Shown in pieces: positions 20,504 through 31,055 of a DNA stretch of 64,000 nt (within the stretch, counting starts at the first letter, position 1; each line of letters opens with the position of its first letter). The position numbers and the translations under genes were made by a program. This DNA is from Armillaria gallica (lineage: Eukaryota; Basidiomycota; Agaricomycetes; Agaricales; Physalacriaceae). The notes beneath the pieces were generated by a model. It did no database searches, had not been told where the DNA came from, and saw only the letters and a program-made list of their open reading frames with translations. The stretch spans positions 3,534,001 through 3,598,000 of the forward strand of contig JBANDB010000001.1 in assembly GCA_037576215.1 (NCBI GenBank), in the 5' to 3' direction.

Positions 20504-22725
20504 ATGCCTCATCTCCCCAACCCTATTCAGACTCATAGACGCTCTTCTCGATACTCTATATTTTTTACGCGTATATCAGGAGCGTTAATATTGTTCGTCT
20601 TATTTGCTTTGCTTGTTGGCGCAGGCGTATTCCACGGCCTCCCATCTGTCTCTTGGACTACAGACAAAGGTTGGCTGTGGGTAGATACCCATACTTATAA
20701 TCCTCACCGCACCACTTCTTATATTGTTCCCACAATTGTAGTGCCAGGTCCCGATGACTTGATTCACGATGCTGAATCGACAGTTGTCGGCAATGAAAAC
20801 GGTTCCTTACCTCTACGTCCTGTTCACCAGCGGCCTGCCGATCCGGAGCGTTTGTCTGTGGAGGAACTAATGCAGCTGGTGTCAACCACGGAAGGATACT
20901 TCACAAGAGATTGGAGTTTGGGTCTTGGCTGGAACAATGTATGTAGCGACTTTGTAAATTTGAACTGCGCTAACGTTATAGCAGATGCGGTATATTATCG
21001 ACTCAGCATTACTACAAGCAAAGCTTCTTCGGAGGACACTCATCATTCCATCGTTCGTTTATGCACGAAGTTGCGAGTACGATGTGTGGGTCCACTGTTC
21101 TTCTCGTGGTTTCTCCGCGCTTAAGCACAACTATAGGCACGTATGTTCCGACTATGCTCCTATGGTTAACAAAGGGTACGTGGCATTGATTGAAATGAAA
21201 TGGAAATTAAGCTCCATTCCGTACGTATCGCAGGGATGTGTTGGGAAGCAACGAATGGCACGATCTTCCCATCGACCAACAGATGGCCTGGGTTCTACCC
21301 ATAAATCTGATGATCAACATCACTCATCTTCGTCAGTTGCACCAAGTCATTACCGTATCTGATTACCTACGCCTGCATGGTCATGACAGCGACAGTGAAG
21401 CTCCCGATGGTCAATGGCAGAGAGTATCCTACCATTTGACAGAAAATGTGCTCACGGGTAAGATTCCAGAGCTTTATATCATTGAGAATGAATGGTTTGA
21501 CCCTCCGGGGACCGTGAGGGTTGATGAGATGATCTCAAGAACTGATGAAGAAGCATATGTTTCCGACGTGGAGGAAGGAGGGATTTATAGAACACTGAAG
21601 GATGCCCTCTCGGGCGACCAAGTGCTTATGGATTGGAATAAAGCACAGGAGCTGCTGGGCATCTCAAGTGATGAAGACCTGGAGAAGGTGATAGTTGACA
21701 ATGGATGGGAAGTGGTACATACTTTCAAGCCCCTGTAGGTCACTCTCGTACCGCAGCAGCGAGGATTACTGACTGATACCCATGAAGATTAGGGATGGAG
21801 TACAGCAAGGCAGTGGTGGATCCAATACGACAGATTACACCTCGAAAGGCGTTACATGGATTCAAGAATGATTTTGAAGGTCGCAAGGAAGAAGTTGTAC
21901 TATTGGCTGGGGAGGTGCATTATGGACGGAAGCCGGTATGCTCACCGTGGTTCTGCTGAGAAAAATCTCATTTTTGTCAAGGGGTCTATGCGATTTACAA
22001 CGCGTGCTGCTTTGGACGAATTCGTTGGCCTGGTGCTAGATGGCGTCCGCAGGATCGACGCCGTCTCAGCTCTTGCGGATATAATGGTCGAGCGCATGTA
22101 CAAGCTCACGGAAGGGAGACTCTGGATGGGGGCGCATATGCGTCGTGGTGACTGTGAGTCGTGTTTTCAACTATTTCGAGTCTGTATTCACGGCGCTCAG
22201 TTGTAAGATATAACTGGGTAATGGAGAAGACCCCGGAGGAGCATATGACCAGGGTCAAGAGCCATCTGAAGAAAGGCAGAGAGTTCATCAGCGCGGTGAG
22301 AAGAGGGAAAGAGACACTGAGGACTTGCAATGTCCCAGCACTACAAAACAGACCGGATGTCGACATTCTCAAGAAAAAGGCGCCATTGGCAGGAGACCGG
22401 TGCGTATTCTGCTCTCGCTCAGTGGAAATATCGTTAGCTGATGGATATTAGGTTCTATGTTGCAACGGACGAGCGGAACACAACGATCTTAGAAGGTTTT
22501 CATAAAGAAGGTGCCGTCTTCATGGATGATCTCCTCACCATCGGGGATCGGCGTGGCGAGTTATCGTGGGCACTGATGCTCACTGATTTTCGTGGCTTGG
22601 TGGAACAGATCGTTTTATCGCGCGCAGCGTTCTTTTACGGGCATGCAATGAGTTCAATTGCCGGTGGTGTGATGAATCTACGAGCACTAAGAGGGATGGA
22701 CCCGCGCACTGCAGACGTGGACTGA
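20504..22725 (+). CDS. O-fucosyltransferase-like type II membrane glycosyltransferase
   Basis: The protein starts MPHLPNPIQTHRRSSRYS, followed by one membrane-spanning signal anchor (about residues 25-45, ALILFVLFALLVGAG) and a luminal domain, the layout of a Golgi or ER glycosyltransferase. About six introns join in phase. Conserved blocks are YFTRDWSLGLGWNNMRYIID, LIIPSFVYARSCE, VCSDYAPMVNKGD, NEWHDLPIDQQMAW, ELYIIENEWFDP, LLAGEVHYGRKP, GSMRFTT, WMGAHMRRGD, FYVATDER and a C-terminal ALRGMDPRTADVD. The AHMRRGD block matches the arginine-bearing nucleotide-sugar motif of GDP-fucose O-fucosyltransferase-like proteins, and FYVATDE matches their third conserved motif. Basidiomycetes carry a family of such proteins whose acceptor is unknown. 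All blocks are present, so the gene looks intact. Confidence 0.85.
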
Positions 22726-22887
22726 CCAGTAGCGTTACATTTCTGTCCAATCAATGGATTGAGACCTGGCCGGGGAAAACGCCGTCTCATTTCTATTGTT
22801 GCGCTGGAGTGACGAGTGGTGGTCAATCGAAGCAAACTTCTTCTAGCTGTGAGACTGTTAATGAACAGGACAGGAAATATTTAAATT

Positions 22888-25170
22888 TTAGATTCGCAAC
22901 TCCGCTATAACATCTTCGCTCATCCAAAATTTGCACCGATCGATTTCAGCATCAGTGATTGACTTCATCCGTGATGCAGTCATTGTATCGTTTCCTCGAA
23001 TAAAGACCATTCGTTGTCGAGTATTATTAGGTGTGACATATTTCTCCCACGATGAGGAGTAAGGGGAAGAGGTAGCAGAGGTAGCAGAGGCGAACGTCGA
23101 CGGGTTCCCGCTTGAAGCAAACGTCGTCCAATATGCTGTGGCTTCTTTGGCAAGGATAGCCTCACTCTATTGCATGTTATTAAAAGCGGCTTGCGTGGAC
23201 AGATAAAACACTGACGGCGTTGAATGGGGTAAATGTATTGCCTGCATTTCCAAATATACTAGTAGGAACTCTTGTCGATATTAAAGATTGTGAGTCGGCA
23301 CTGTACTCACTTTGTTCCCGAAAAAAGATAGTAAACGTCCGATGTATGCATGGCGCCAAGATAAGGTTGAGCTTGATATAACACGGTGTCCGGTGCGTCC
23401 CACCTATGTTAGACATGAGGACAGGAGGAAATGTTAAGGAATTTAGGAATAAGTACGCATAAGAGTAAACGTTGTCCACTCCGGAATCAGTCAATTTCTC
23501 GGCAAGAAACCAGTTCCTGTGGCCAAATCACAGTCATTTAAAACACTAGAGGTGGAAAGTGCACACACAAGCACCAGAAATCAATATCTCTTGCAATCAT
23601 CGATACACGGTCCCATTGAGTAGAGAAAGGACTTCTAGGTACATCTGGCGAAGGGTACAATTTCAATACCTTGCGTAAGGTAGCATTGGACTAGAAGAAT
23701 ACACATGTTAGACAAGGTATGAGCTTATAACATGGCAGTACGGACAAGTGCTGGCCACCAATAGAGGATTAAATTCTCGACATCTTCATCGGTTTGGAAG
23801 TCGTCGGGCTGGCCGAGAGTGAAGGTACGACCGTCTCCAGTGCAATGGCCTCCGATGTACTCCACAGGGATGAAACTACCGGACGCTATCAATCGAGTTG
23901 GGAGCCCAGGCATGAAGCCCGCGGGTCCCTCTACCACTGGTGCGAACTGGGAAGGTTCTGTGGTCGGAAGACGATTACTGGCGCTGACAATAGCACCTAG
24001 TCACCATTGAACAATGCTTTACAAGAATTGTCAGGATTGAACCAACCAAGAGATGCTTTACGAAGACATTTCAAAGCATTCGTACCATGCGACGGACATC
24101 CGATGAGTTGCGTGACGTTACCTGTCAAGAATGATTGCAATGAGCTTCGGGAATAGCAGGTACCATCAGCAGTGGGCACTGACTGAAAGTTTCCTCAACC
24201 TCAACATCTGTACGGGTGGGTCCGAATGCGATCGACTGCGCTACTGCTCGCTTGAAGGGAAGAGGTCGTGTACCTGACGAAGATCAGTGAGTGGCAAAGA
24301 TTTTGACAGGCCTTGACATACCGCCGTAGGCAGTAATTTGCATCATGACGCTAGCGCCTCCGGCACTTTCGCCGTATATAGTGACACTGCCGGGGTCGCC
24401 ACCAAAGTTATGTATGTGTCGTTGTATCCATTCAAGAGCTGCACGTTGATCTAAAAGACCGACGTTCAGATCTCCATCAGCTGCAACTAGATGCCCGCCC
24501 AAAAATCCCAAAATCCCGAGTCGATATGCTATGGAGACGCCAATCAACCCGCCGCGACGCTGTTCAACCCAATCATATAGTGGGAAACCTTGGGGCGACT
24601 GGGAGTTTGATCAGATTTCTGCATAAATCTTATGAAGGAAGTTGGTCTTGCATTGGAAGAGAATCCCCCGCCCTAAGTCGCTCGTCAACAGGAAACACGA
24701 TACTAGAGTGTGATAATGACCCACATGTATGTAGACGGCCACAGGAAGGGCGTCGCCCTTGTTTGCATTTCTGGGCTTCCACACATTTAATGTCAAACAA
24801 TCTTCAAGACGGAGTCAAATTGGTATCGGAACAACGAAAAAATATCCATGCTCCTACCTTCTGAGCCTATGCCCACCATTGCTGGGACCTGTAAACAAGG
24901 TGGTCCCCAGTTCCTCGCATCCACGATCTCGTCATTAACAGCATATTCATCATTTGATCGAGGCGCTCTCCATCGAAGAGCGCCTACCGGTGGCTGAGCA
25001 TAGGGAATGCCGCCGAAGAAGACGACTGGTCCATGTCGTATACCACTTGGGGACGTGTCATTGCCAACGAAAGCCGTGTATCCCAGGTCAACAATGGGTC
25101 CTAGATTTGACGTGAAGTTTTCTAGCGCAAAGACAGAGGGTATCAAAACCAGGAAGAAAAGTAGGTCCAT
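22888..25170 (-). CDS. Secreted type-B carboxylesterase/lipase, copy A
   Basis: The gene encodes an extracellular serine hydrolase of the cholinesterase/lipase type. It starts [20 protein letters not shown], a clear signal peptide. Further blocks are [16 protein letters not shown], the [10 protein letters not shown] strand, the oxyanion hole HGGGF (split by the intron from 24731), [26 protein letters not shown], the nucleophile elbow GESAGG near 24365, [10 protein letters not shown], and the histidine block [14 protein letters not shown] near 23340. The tail ends [16 protein letters not shown] with stop at 22888. About ten introns join in phase. The intron at 24651-24599 has a GC donor (AAT|GCAAGA) and an ordinary AG acceptor. 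The neighbour at 25425-27747 is a tandem paralogue in the same orientation with most introns in the same places. The gene looks intact. Confidence 0.9.
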
Positions 25171-25198
25171 TTCTTGGCGTGAGGATAATGGCTATTGT

Positions 25199-25204
25199 TT
25201 TATA
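25199..25204 (-). promoter_or_regulatory. TATA box of carboxylesterase A
   Basis: TATAAA (minus strand) lies about 30 nt upstream of the start codon at 25170, within CTATAAAAC. That spacing implies a very short 5' leader. No other core element is obvious. Confidence 0.5.
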
Positions 25205-25424
25205 GCATAATTCTCTGAGCACGCAAACACACGGTTGGTTTTGATAACAGTCATATCTTGGCTGGATGACCGTGAATGACGGAGAATCGCGGCTAAAGCT
25301 AGCCCCAAAGGGTACAGTCTGGGAAAGCACTCGGCTGCCGCCAAACTCATGGATCGTTTGGTGGTCCAAGACATCGTTGGCACATTGTAGTAACGCAAAA
25401 TGGATTCGTCATATGACAGAAATA

Positions 25425-27747
25425 CTATACCCGAGTTTCAGCGGTCACGTCCTCGCTCATCCAAAACCTACAACGCGCTATCTCATCGTCCGGGACTGTC
25501 TCCATGCGGGATTCCGTCACTGTATCGTTCCCACGAGAGAGGACCATTCGCCGGAGAGCGTCGGACCGAACATACTTCTCCCAGAGGGGTGCATGAATAT
25601 CCTGATCAGATGAAGGGTCACCTGTACTAGCGAAGGCAGTCCAGTACTTGACGGCTTCCCACGAAAGCGTAGCTTCACTCTACGTAATATAGATCAGTAA
25701 AGGAGATACACCTAGAACAGAAGGGCCTACGAACGGTGTTGAAAGGTGTAAAAGTATTCCCTGCATTCCCGAATGTACTGAGGCATCTTCATCAATATCG
25801 GCGGCTTCCAGGTGCTACCAATGACTCACTTGGTACCTGGTTATCAAGTAATAAATATGCGGTTTATATGAGAAATCACAGCACTTACCGGAGAACAGAT
25901 AATAGAGATCAGAAGTGTGCATGGCACCCAGATAAGGTTTTGCATTATATAACACAGTGTCGGGGGCGTCCCACCTGGACAAGTACGTCAGAATTCTTTC
26001 GAAAAGCGACCGAAAGAAGGTTTTACGAGTAAGAAAATACGTTGTTAACACCTCTGCTCACCAAACTTGTCGCCAGATACCAGTCCCTACAAAAGTGCTC
26101 AATTCTTCGGCGACAAAGGCGTGCTTTCAAGGTCGACTTACATGCATGTGAAAACTATCTCGCCAGCCATCGTCCAAGCGCGATCATACTGGGTCGCAAA
26201 AGGACTACCCGAGATCTGCGGGGAGGGGTAAAGCGCCAATGCTTTCGCCATCATGGCATTCGACTGTATAAGCATCCGTCAGAGGAGGAGGATGATACAA
26301 GGAAAGAAGGTAGTATACAACAGCGGGCCACCTGGCGAATACTAGACGTTTGATATCGGAATCTGTGACGAAGTCTTCTGGGGCGCCACCAGCAAACGTC
26401 CGACCATCATTTGCGCAGTGTCCGCCGATGAATTCGACAGTGCTGAAATTACCAGACGCGATCAAACGAGATAGTAGACCGGGGAGAAACCCTGTCGGGC
26501 CTTCGATAACAGGTGAAAATTGATAGGATGGGTTCGTCGGCATACTGTTTATGGCACTGACGAGGGCTCCTATGAAGTAAAAAGATCAGTCACAGCAGCT
26601 GAGCTTTTAGTGATTTGTACCGAGAGATGCTCTGCGTAGGCATGCCATGACATTATTGTCAGATGAGCATCCTATGACTTTAGAAGCATATACTGGTTAA
26701 TGTGATCGTGAGTCTGTGCAAACAGCAAAGATAGAAAAACTCACGAAACGCTGCCTCCACCTCGGCTTCGGTCAGCGTAGGGCCAAAACCTATCGATTGT
26801 GCCACCACACGCTTGAAAGGAACCGGTCTTGTACCTGAGAAAGGACTGTTGCTCGACGAAATCCAAGAGACTGAAAAAAAACTGACCTCCGTACGCAGTA
26901 ACTTGCATAACCATGCTAGCACCTCCCGCGCTTTCTCCATAAATGGTGACATCGTTTGGATCACCGCCGAACTTGGATATATGTCGCTGTATCCACTCGA
27001 GGGCAGCACGCTGATCGAGCAATCCAACATTCAAATCTCCGTCGGTGGCCAGCAGAGAACCGCCCAAAAAGCCCAGAAGTCCAAGGCGGTAGGTGATGGA
27101 AACGCCAACTAGTTTGCCGCGTTGTTCTACCCAGTCATACAGCGGAAATCCTTGAGGTGACTAGGTTGTAACACCTTCGGTTCATAAAAAAGGAAGGAGG
27201 GTGAAGAAAACCTACGTTAGCATTAAAGCCTCCTCCCTAGACACGGGCAGAATTAACGACAGGTACCACTGCTGGTATCATTGCAATAAGACTCACGTGA
27301 ATGTAAACGGCGACCGGAAGGGCATCTCCTTCAGAAGCATTCCTTGGTTTCCACACGTTGACCTTTAGGCAATCTGCCGCTATTCAGCTTGCCAGTTCCC
27401 GAGGCTCGGTAGCGAATCAAACCTTCTGAACCGATTCCCACCATGGCTGGGTGTTGCAAACACGGCGGACCCCAGCCCCTCGCATCTACAACCTGGCTTG
27501 TCTGGGCTTCCTCGTTCAGCATTCGCGGTGCTCTCCAGCGAAGGTCGCCGATGGGCGGCTGCGCGTAGGGAATATTGCCGTAGAAAACAATAGGTCCATC
27601 TTCAAGTCCAGCCGGGGAAGTTGTGTTACCAGCGTACAACGCGTATCCGAGGTCGACGACAGGCCCCAAGGACGACGTAGACGATATGTTTACTGCATAC
27701 GTTAATGCGAAGAGATGGGCTGTCAGAATGACAAAGAGTAACTTCAT
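25425..27747 (-). CDS. Secreted type-B carboxylesterase/lipase, copy B
   Basis: This is a tandem paralogue of copy A, again with a signal peptide (MKLLFVILTAHLFALTYA). It carries IPYAQPPIGDLRWRAP, the HGGGF oxyanion hole, [33 protein letters not shown], the nucleophile elbow GESAGG near 26930, GTRPVPFKRVVAQSIGFGP, VIEGPTGFLPG, TVEFIGGHCANDGRTF, and the histidine block GAMHTSDLYYLFSG near 25920. The tail ends in RCRFWMSEDVTAETRV with stop at 25425. Introns are short and mostly match those of copy A. The intron after HGGGFNAN has a normal GT donor where copy A uses GC. Protein identity by eye is above half. The substrate is unknown. Such enzymes in wood- and litter-decay fungi hydrolyse esters outside the cell. 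Confidence 0.9.
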
Positions 27748-28497
27748 GGCGATTCTGGGGCTCCAGAAGTTTTGGAGAGGCTCTTATGATAGAAACGGGG
27801 TGGTCAACGTGACATGACTCGAGATTTAGAAAGTGTAGCGGGCCGCATTACACTGTCTTCGATTTGGACAAGCCTGGTTACAAACGGCAATATGTCAGCC
27901 ATGAAAAGGTTCTGTCCGGACCGCTGTACTGACCATTGTCACGAGAGCTGAATTGGAAGAATGTTTATTCTGGTTGTAATGTTGGGTCACCATCCTGGAT
28001 AAATTGGAAGATGCGACATCTGCTAAGAAAAATTGAACGCGCGGATTTACAAGCTGGTTTCAGTGAAGAATGGGTTAGTCAACGTATTTTGCATGACAGA
28101 GTTTGAATATTATTCACCGAAAGAAGATATGAGTAGAAATTGAATCCTGCATGTAGAAAAAATATACGGATGGGGTGCAACAGGAAGAAAGGTCGGGTTG
28201 ATTCCGGGCCGATGACAGATAACTATAGGGGCTATTAGCAGATGATTCGGCAGGGATTTACTCATGATTATCCACTTACATGCTTCATTTTTCGTTCCCA
28301 TACTTGACTATACTATAAAACACATTCTATTCGTCTGAAGTATGTACAGAAGATCTTGAGTAAAGGTGAAGAAACGGACTCTTGAAAAATCTGTGAAGGC
28401 GTGGGATAGTGATGCCCAATATGGGCATGGCAGACAACCAGTACGCAGCGAAACCGGCTGGTTAATCACTTCCCTTCTCGTGCACTAACCTTTGAAC
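27748..28497. other. Divergent promoter region between esterase B and ATG15
   Basis: No gene is seen. The sequence TATAAAAC near 28314 lies about 180 nt upstream of the ATG15 start and could be its TATA box. A 7-bp inverted repeat (see next entry) lies closer to the start. Confidence 0.45.
28412..28428. promoter_or_regulatory. Inverted repeat ATGCCCA-N3-TGGGCAT upstream of ATG15
   Basis: Two perfect 7-bp arms are separated by three bases, centred about 78 nt upstream of the ATG15 start codon. Dyad sites with a short spacer are typical targets of dimeric zinc-cluster (Zn2Cys6) regulators. No factor can be assigned from sequence, and a 7-bp arm can arise by chance. Confidence 0.3.
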
Positions 28498-29952
28498 ATG
28501 TTGTCGTACCTCCCTACTGTTCTCCAAGCTCTGGTTTCTCTATTCCTTTCACACGATGCAGTGCCTGCGAACGAACTACGCTTCCAATTGAGACATACAC
28601 ATGCTGTATCAAACGGGTCCAGGATCGTCTTCTCGGATGCCGCTAAGTCTGGCTTCGTCTCCGAAACGTATTCTGTCAATATAAGACCTCTAATCGTCAG
28701 TAAGCCATCTTCACTGACCGCATACTCCAGTGCAAGACGTCGCAGCATGATGGAGTTGCAGAACGAGCTTGAGCCGCTGGCGTGGGTCAGCGAGACAACG
28801 ACTGGGCCGCATACGGAGAAACGAGAGACGTTGCGGCAGCTGGCGATGATGACGTCGAATTCTTACTTTGAATCAAAGGATAAAGAGTGGTATGATTTGG
28901 GGGACGAGTGGAATGCCGTATGTGTCGCGTTTCCGACTCGTGTTTGCAGTTACGTTAACGCTATATAGACATACTCTTATGGATGGGAACCCGACGCTGA
29001 TGGCTTCCGCGGTCATGTCTTTGTGTCTACGGATGAGTCTACGGTAGTGATTTCCATCAAGGGCACGTCTGTGCCATGGTTAGGCGGTGGACCAACAGTT
29101 GCTAAGGACAAGTTGAACGACAACCTATTGTTTTCATGCTGCTGCGCTAGAGTGGGCCCTACGTGGTCGACGGTCTGCGGCTGCTACCAAGGAGGATACA
29201 AATGCGGTTTAGATTGCGTCCAGGAAACTTTGGTGGAGGAGAGTCTCTTCTATCCTATCGGGACGGTATGTTTCGCGTTTATGTTTTGAGCTAAGGCTGT
29301 AACGGATATTTAGAATCTTTACAACAACATCTCATATATGTATCCCGAAGCTAATATTTGGCTTATTGGACATTCTCTTGGTGGATCTTTGGCTTCTCTG
29401 CTAGGAACAACCTTCGGCGCTCCGGTGGTTGCATTCGAAGCTCCCAGCGAGAGGATGGCAGCTCGTCGATTGCATCTGCCTTCACCTGTAGGCTCTCCTA
29501 TGTCACTTATGATTGACGCTGACCGCCCCTGCAGCCTTCAACGCAGCACATAACACATGTCTTTAATACCGGTGATGTCTGTCCCCTCGCTCCACATCTT
29601 CGAATCCAATCTAATGCAGAAATTATCCACACCAGCCGATACCAATGGGCACATGCACAGGTGTTACATCCACCTGTGCGACGGGTGGGTATGCGCTAGA
29701 ATCGCGTTGCCACTTGGGCAAGCTCATCAAATATGATACGGTGAAGAAGCTTCGATGGAGTGTCAACGTTCAGAACCATCCTATCAAGGTGATCATCGAC
29801 AATCTTTTCAACGAGGATTGGGAAGACGGAAGGGAAGTTCCCGAATCTGTCGATGAGGACGAAGATTGCATGGTCTGCTTCCTTTTCATCCACGTTTGCG
29901 TCATTTACTCATGCTGTCGATGCAGGATTGTTTCCAATGGGAGTATATATGA
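28498..29952 (+). CDS. ATG15: Vacuolar autophagic-body lipase Atg15
   Basis: Atg15 is the class-3 lipase that breaks the membrane of autophagic bodies inside the vacuole. The start is the ATG at 28498, followed by a hydrophobic signal-anchor (SYLPTVLQALVSLF). Five or six introns join these conserved blocks: YSYGWEPDADGFRGHVFVST, VVISIKGTSVPW, DKLNDNLLFSCCCARVGPTW, CGCYQGGYKC, LFYPIGTNLYNN, the nucleophile elbow IGHSLGGSLASL near 29365, VVAFEAP, STQHITHVFNTGD, PIPMGTCTGV, GGYALESRCHLG and the end DCMDCFQWEYI. The junction NTGD|PIPMG uses a weak GTCTGT donor near 29570 and an acceptor at about 29630. Using any nearer donor would break the frame. No key residue is missing, so the gene is probably functional. 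Confidence 0.9.
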
Positions 29953-31055
29953 TATCCGCTGTACATTTACTTCAATAGTGGAATTGTCATCCGATTGGCG
30001 ATTGATATATCGAATGGTCCTACGGAGGTTCTATACTGGATATGATTGAGAGGAACTCTGAAGTCGATCAACCTTTACATTTTCAGCAACGAACTTGACG
30101 CCAAAAAGAGCGCAAGGCCTGACTACGGTATGTTTGTTATCCACGATCTATTGTCCGTGATGATTGGTGTTCCCAATAATGACGAGTGGTATACCAGTCC
30201 CATCTATCGATGGCGAAACAAAACTCGACGCACCAAACCAGCGCTACAAGCACAGTTACAATCGAAGATTGGTCTCGAAACAATGCGTCCACAATCATCC
30301 TGACATTTGCGTATAGCACGTTCCGTATTGATTGCAGACAAGCAGCCAGTTCCTCTCGGTGTACAGAAGTAGGTACGCTATGTTTTCTCATACACAGGTT
30401 TGACTACTGCCCTAACATTAAATTCATGTAGGATCCCGTTCCGTGAGTACAAAGTGCATAAAATACGTCTTGTATCTCCCTAGCGACATATGCTCTTGCT
30501 ATTCCTGACTGTCCCACAATAAAACTGCTAATGCGACAGCAATGTGACAGGTGGATCTGCTATGCATCATCGCACATCCTCGGACGTCTCGGAGGCCCGA
30601 CTCGCTGGCAGGTTCCCTTTGGAGTCGGAAGCGAAGCCTGCATCGGTCGATGAGACGCGCTGCCGGTGGATGCCGAGCAATCGAAGCTTCCTATGAAGCG
30701 CACGACGCGTCGTAGTCAGGCTAGGCCAGGAAATTTCCTCAAAAAATGGCCCAAATTGCTCAAAAAGGACATTATTTGTCCCATCGCACTGGTTATAAAG
30801 TCGGGGGATCGTTGAAGGAGATCCGTTTTGCCTCTTTCTTCCCTACCCTCACATCCGTCCGCACCCATACCCGCTTATTCGCCCTTGCCTTTTACGTTGA
30901 CTACTCGAACTAGCTCTACTTTAACATTATCTTTATAACGTACCTTGTACGCAATTTCGGCTGCGGTACCAGCTCCAAGCTCTTTTCAACTACCGACATT
31001 ATCGACTTTTTTCCCTGTCTTTTTCCATATTATATCGATAAAGCCGCTTTCCATC
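29953..31055. other. Intergenic; promoter of the RRM gene
   Basis: Short open frames at 30046-30431 show no domain. TATAAA at 30794-30799 precedes a CT-rich stretch and the RRM-gene start at 31056, so a start of transcription near 30825 is likely. Nothing else is recognised. Confidence 0.45.

Noticed and set aside
23060..23095. Tandem AGAGGTAGC repeats as a possible regulatory repeat.
   Set aside because: They encode a Ser/Ala/Thr repeat (TSATSATS) inside the esterase A coding exon.
29560..29640. An apparent frameshift in ATG15 between HVFNTGD and PIPMGTCTG.
   Set aside because: A GTCTGT donor after GAT and the CACCAG acceptor before CCG join the blocks exactly in phase, so an intron explains it.
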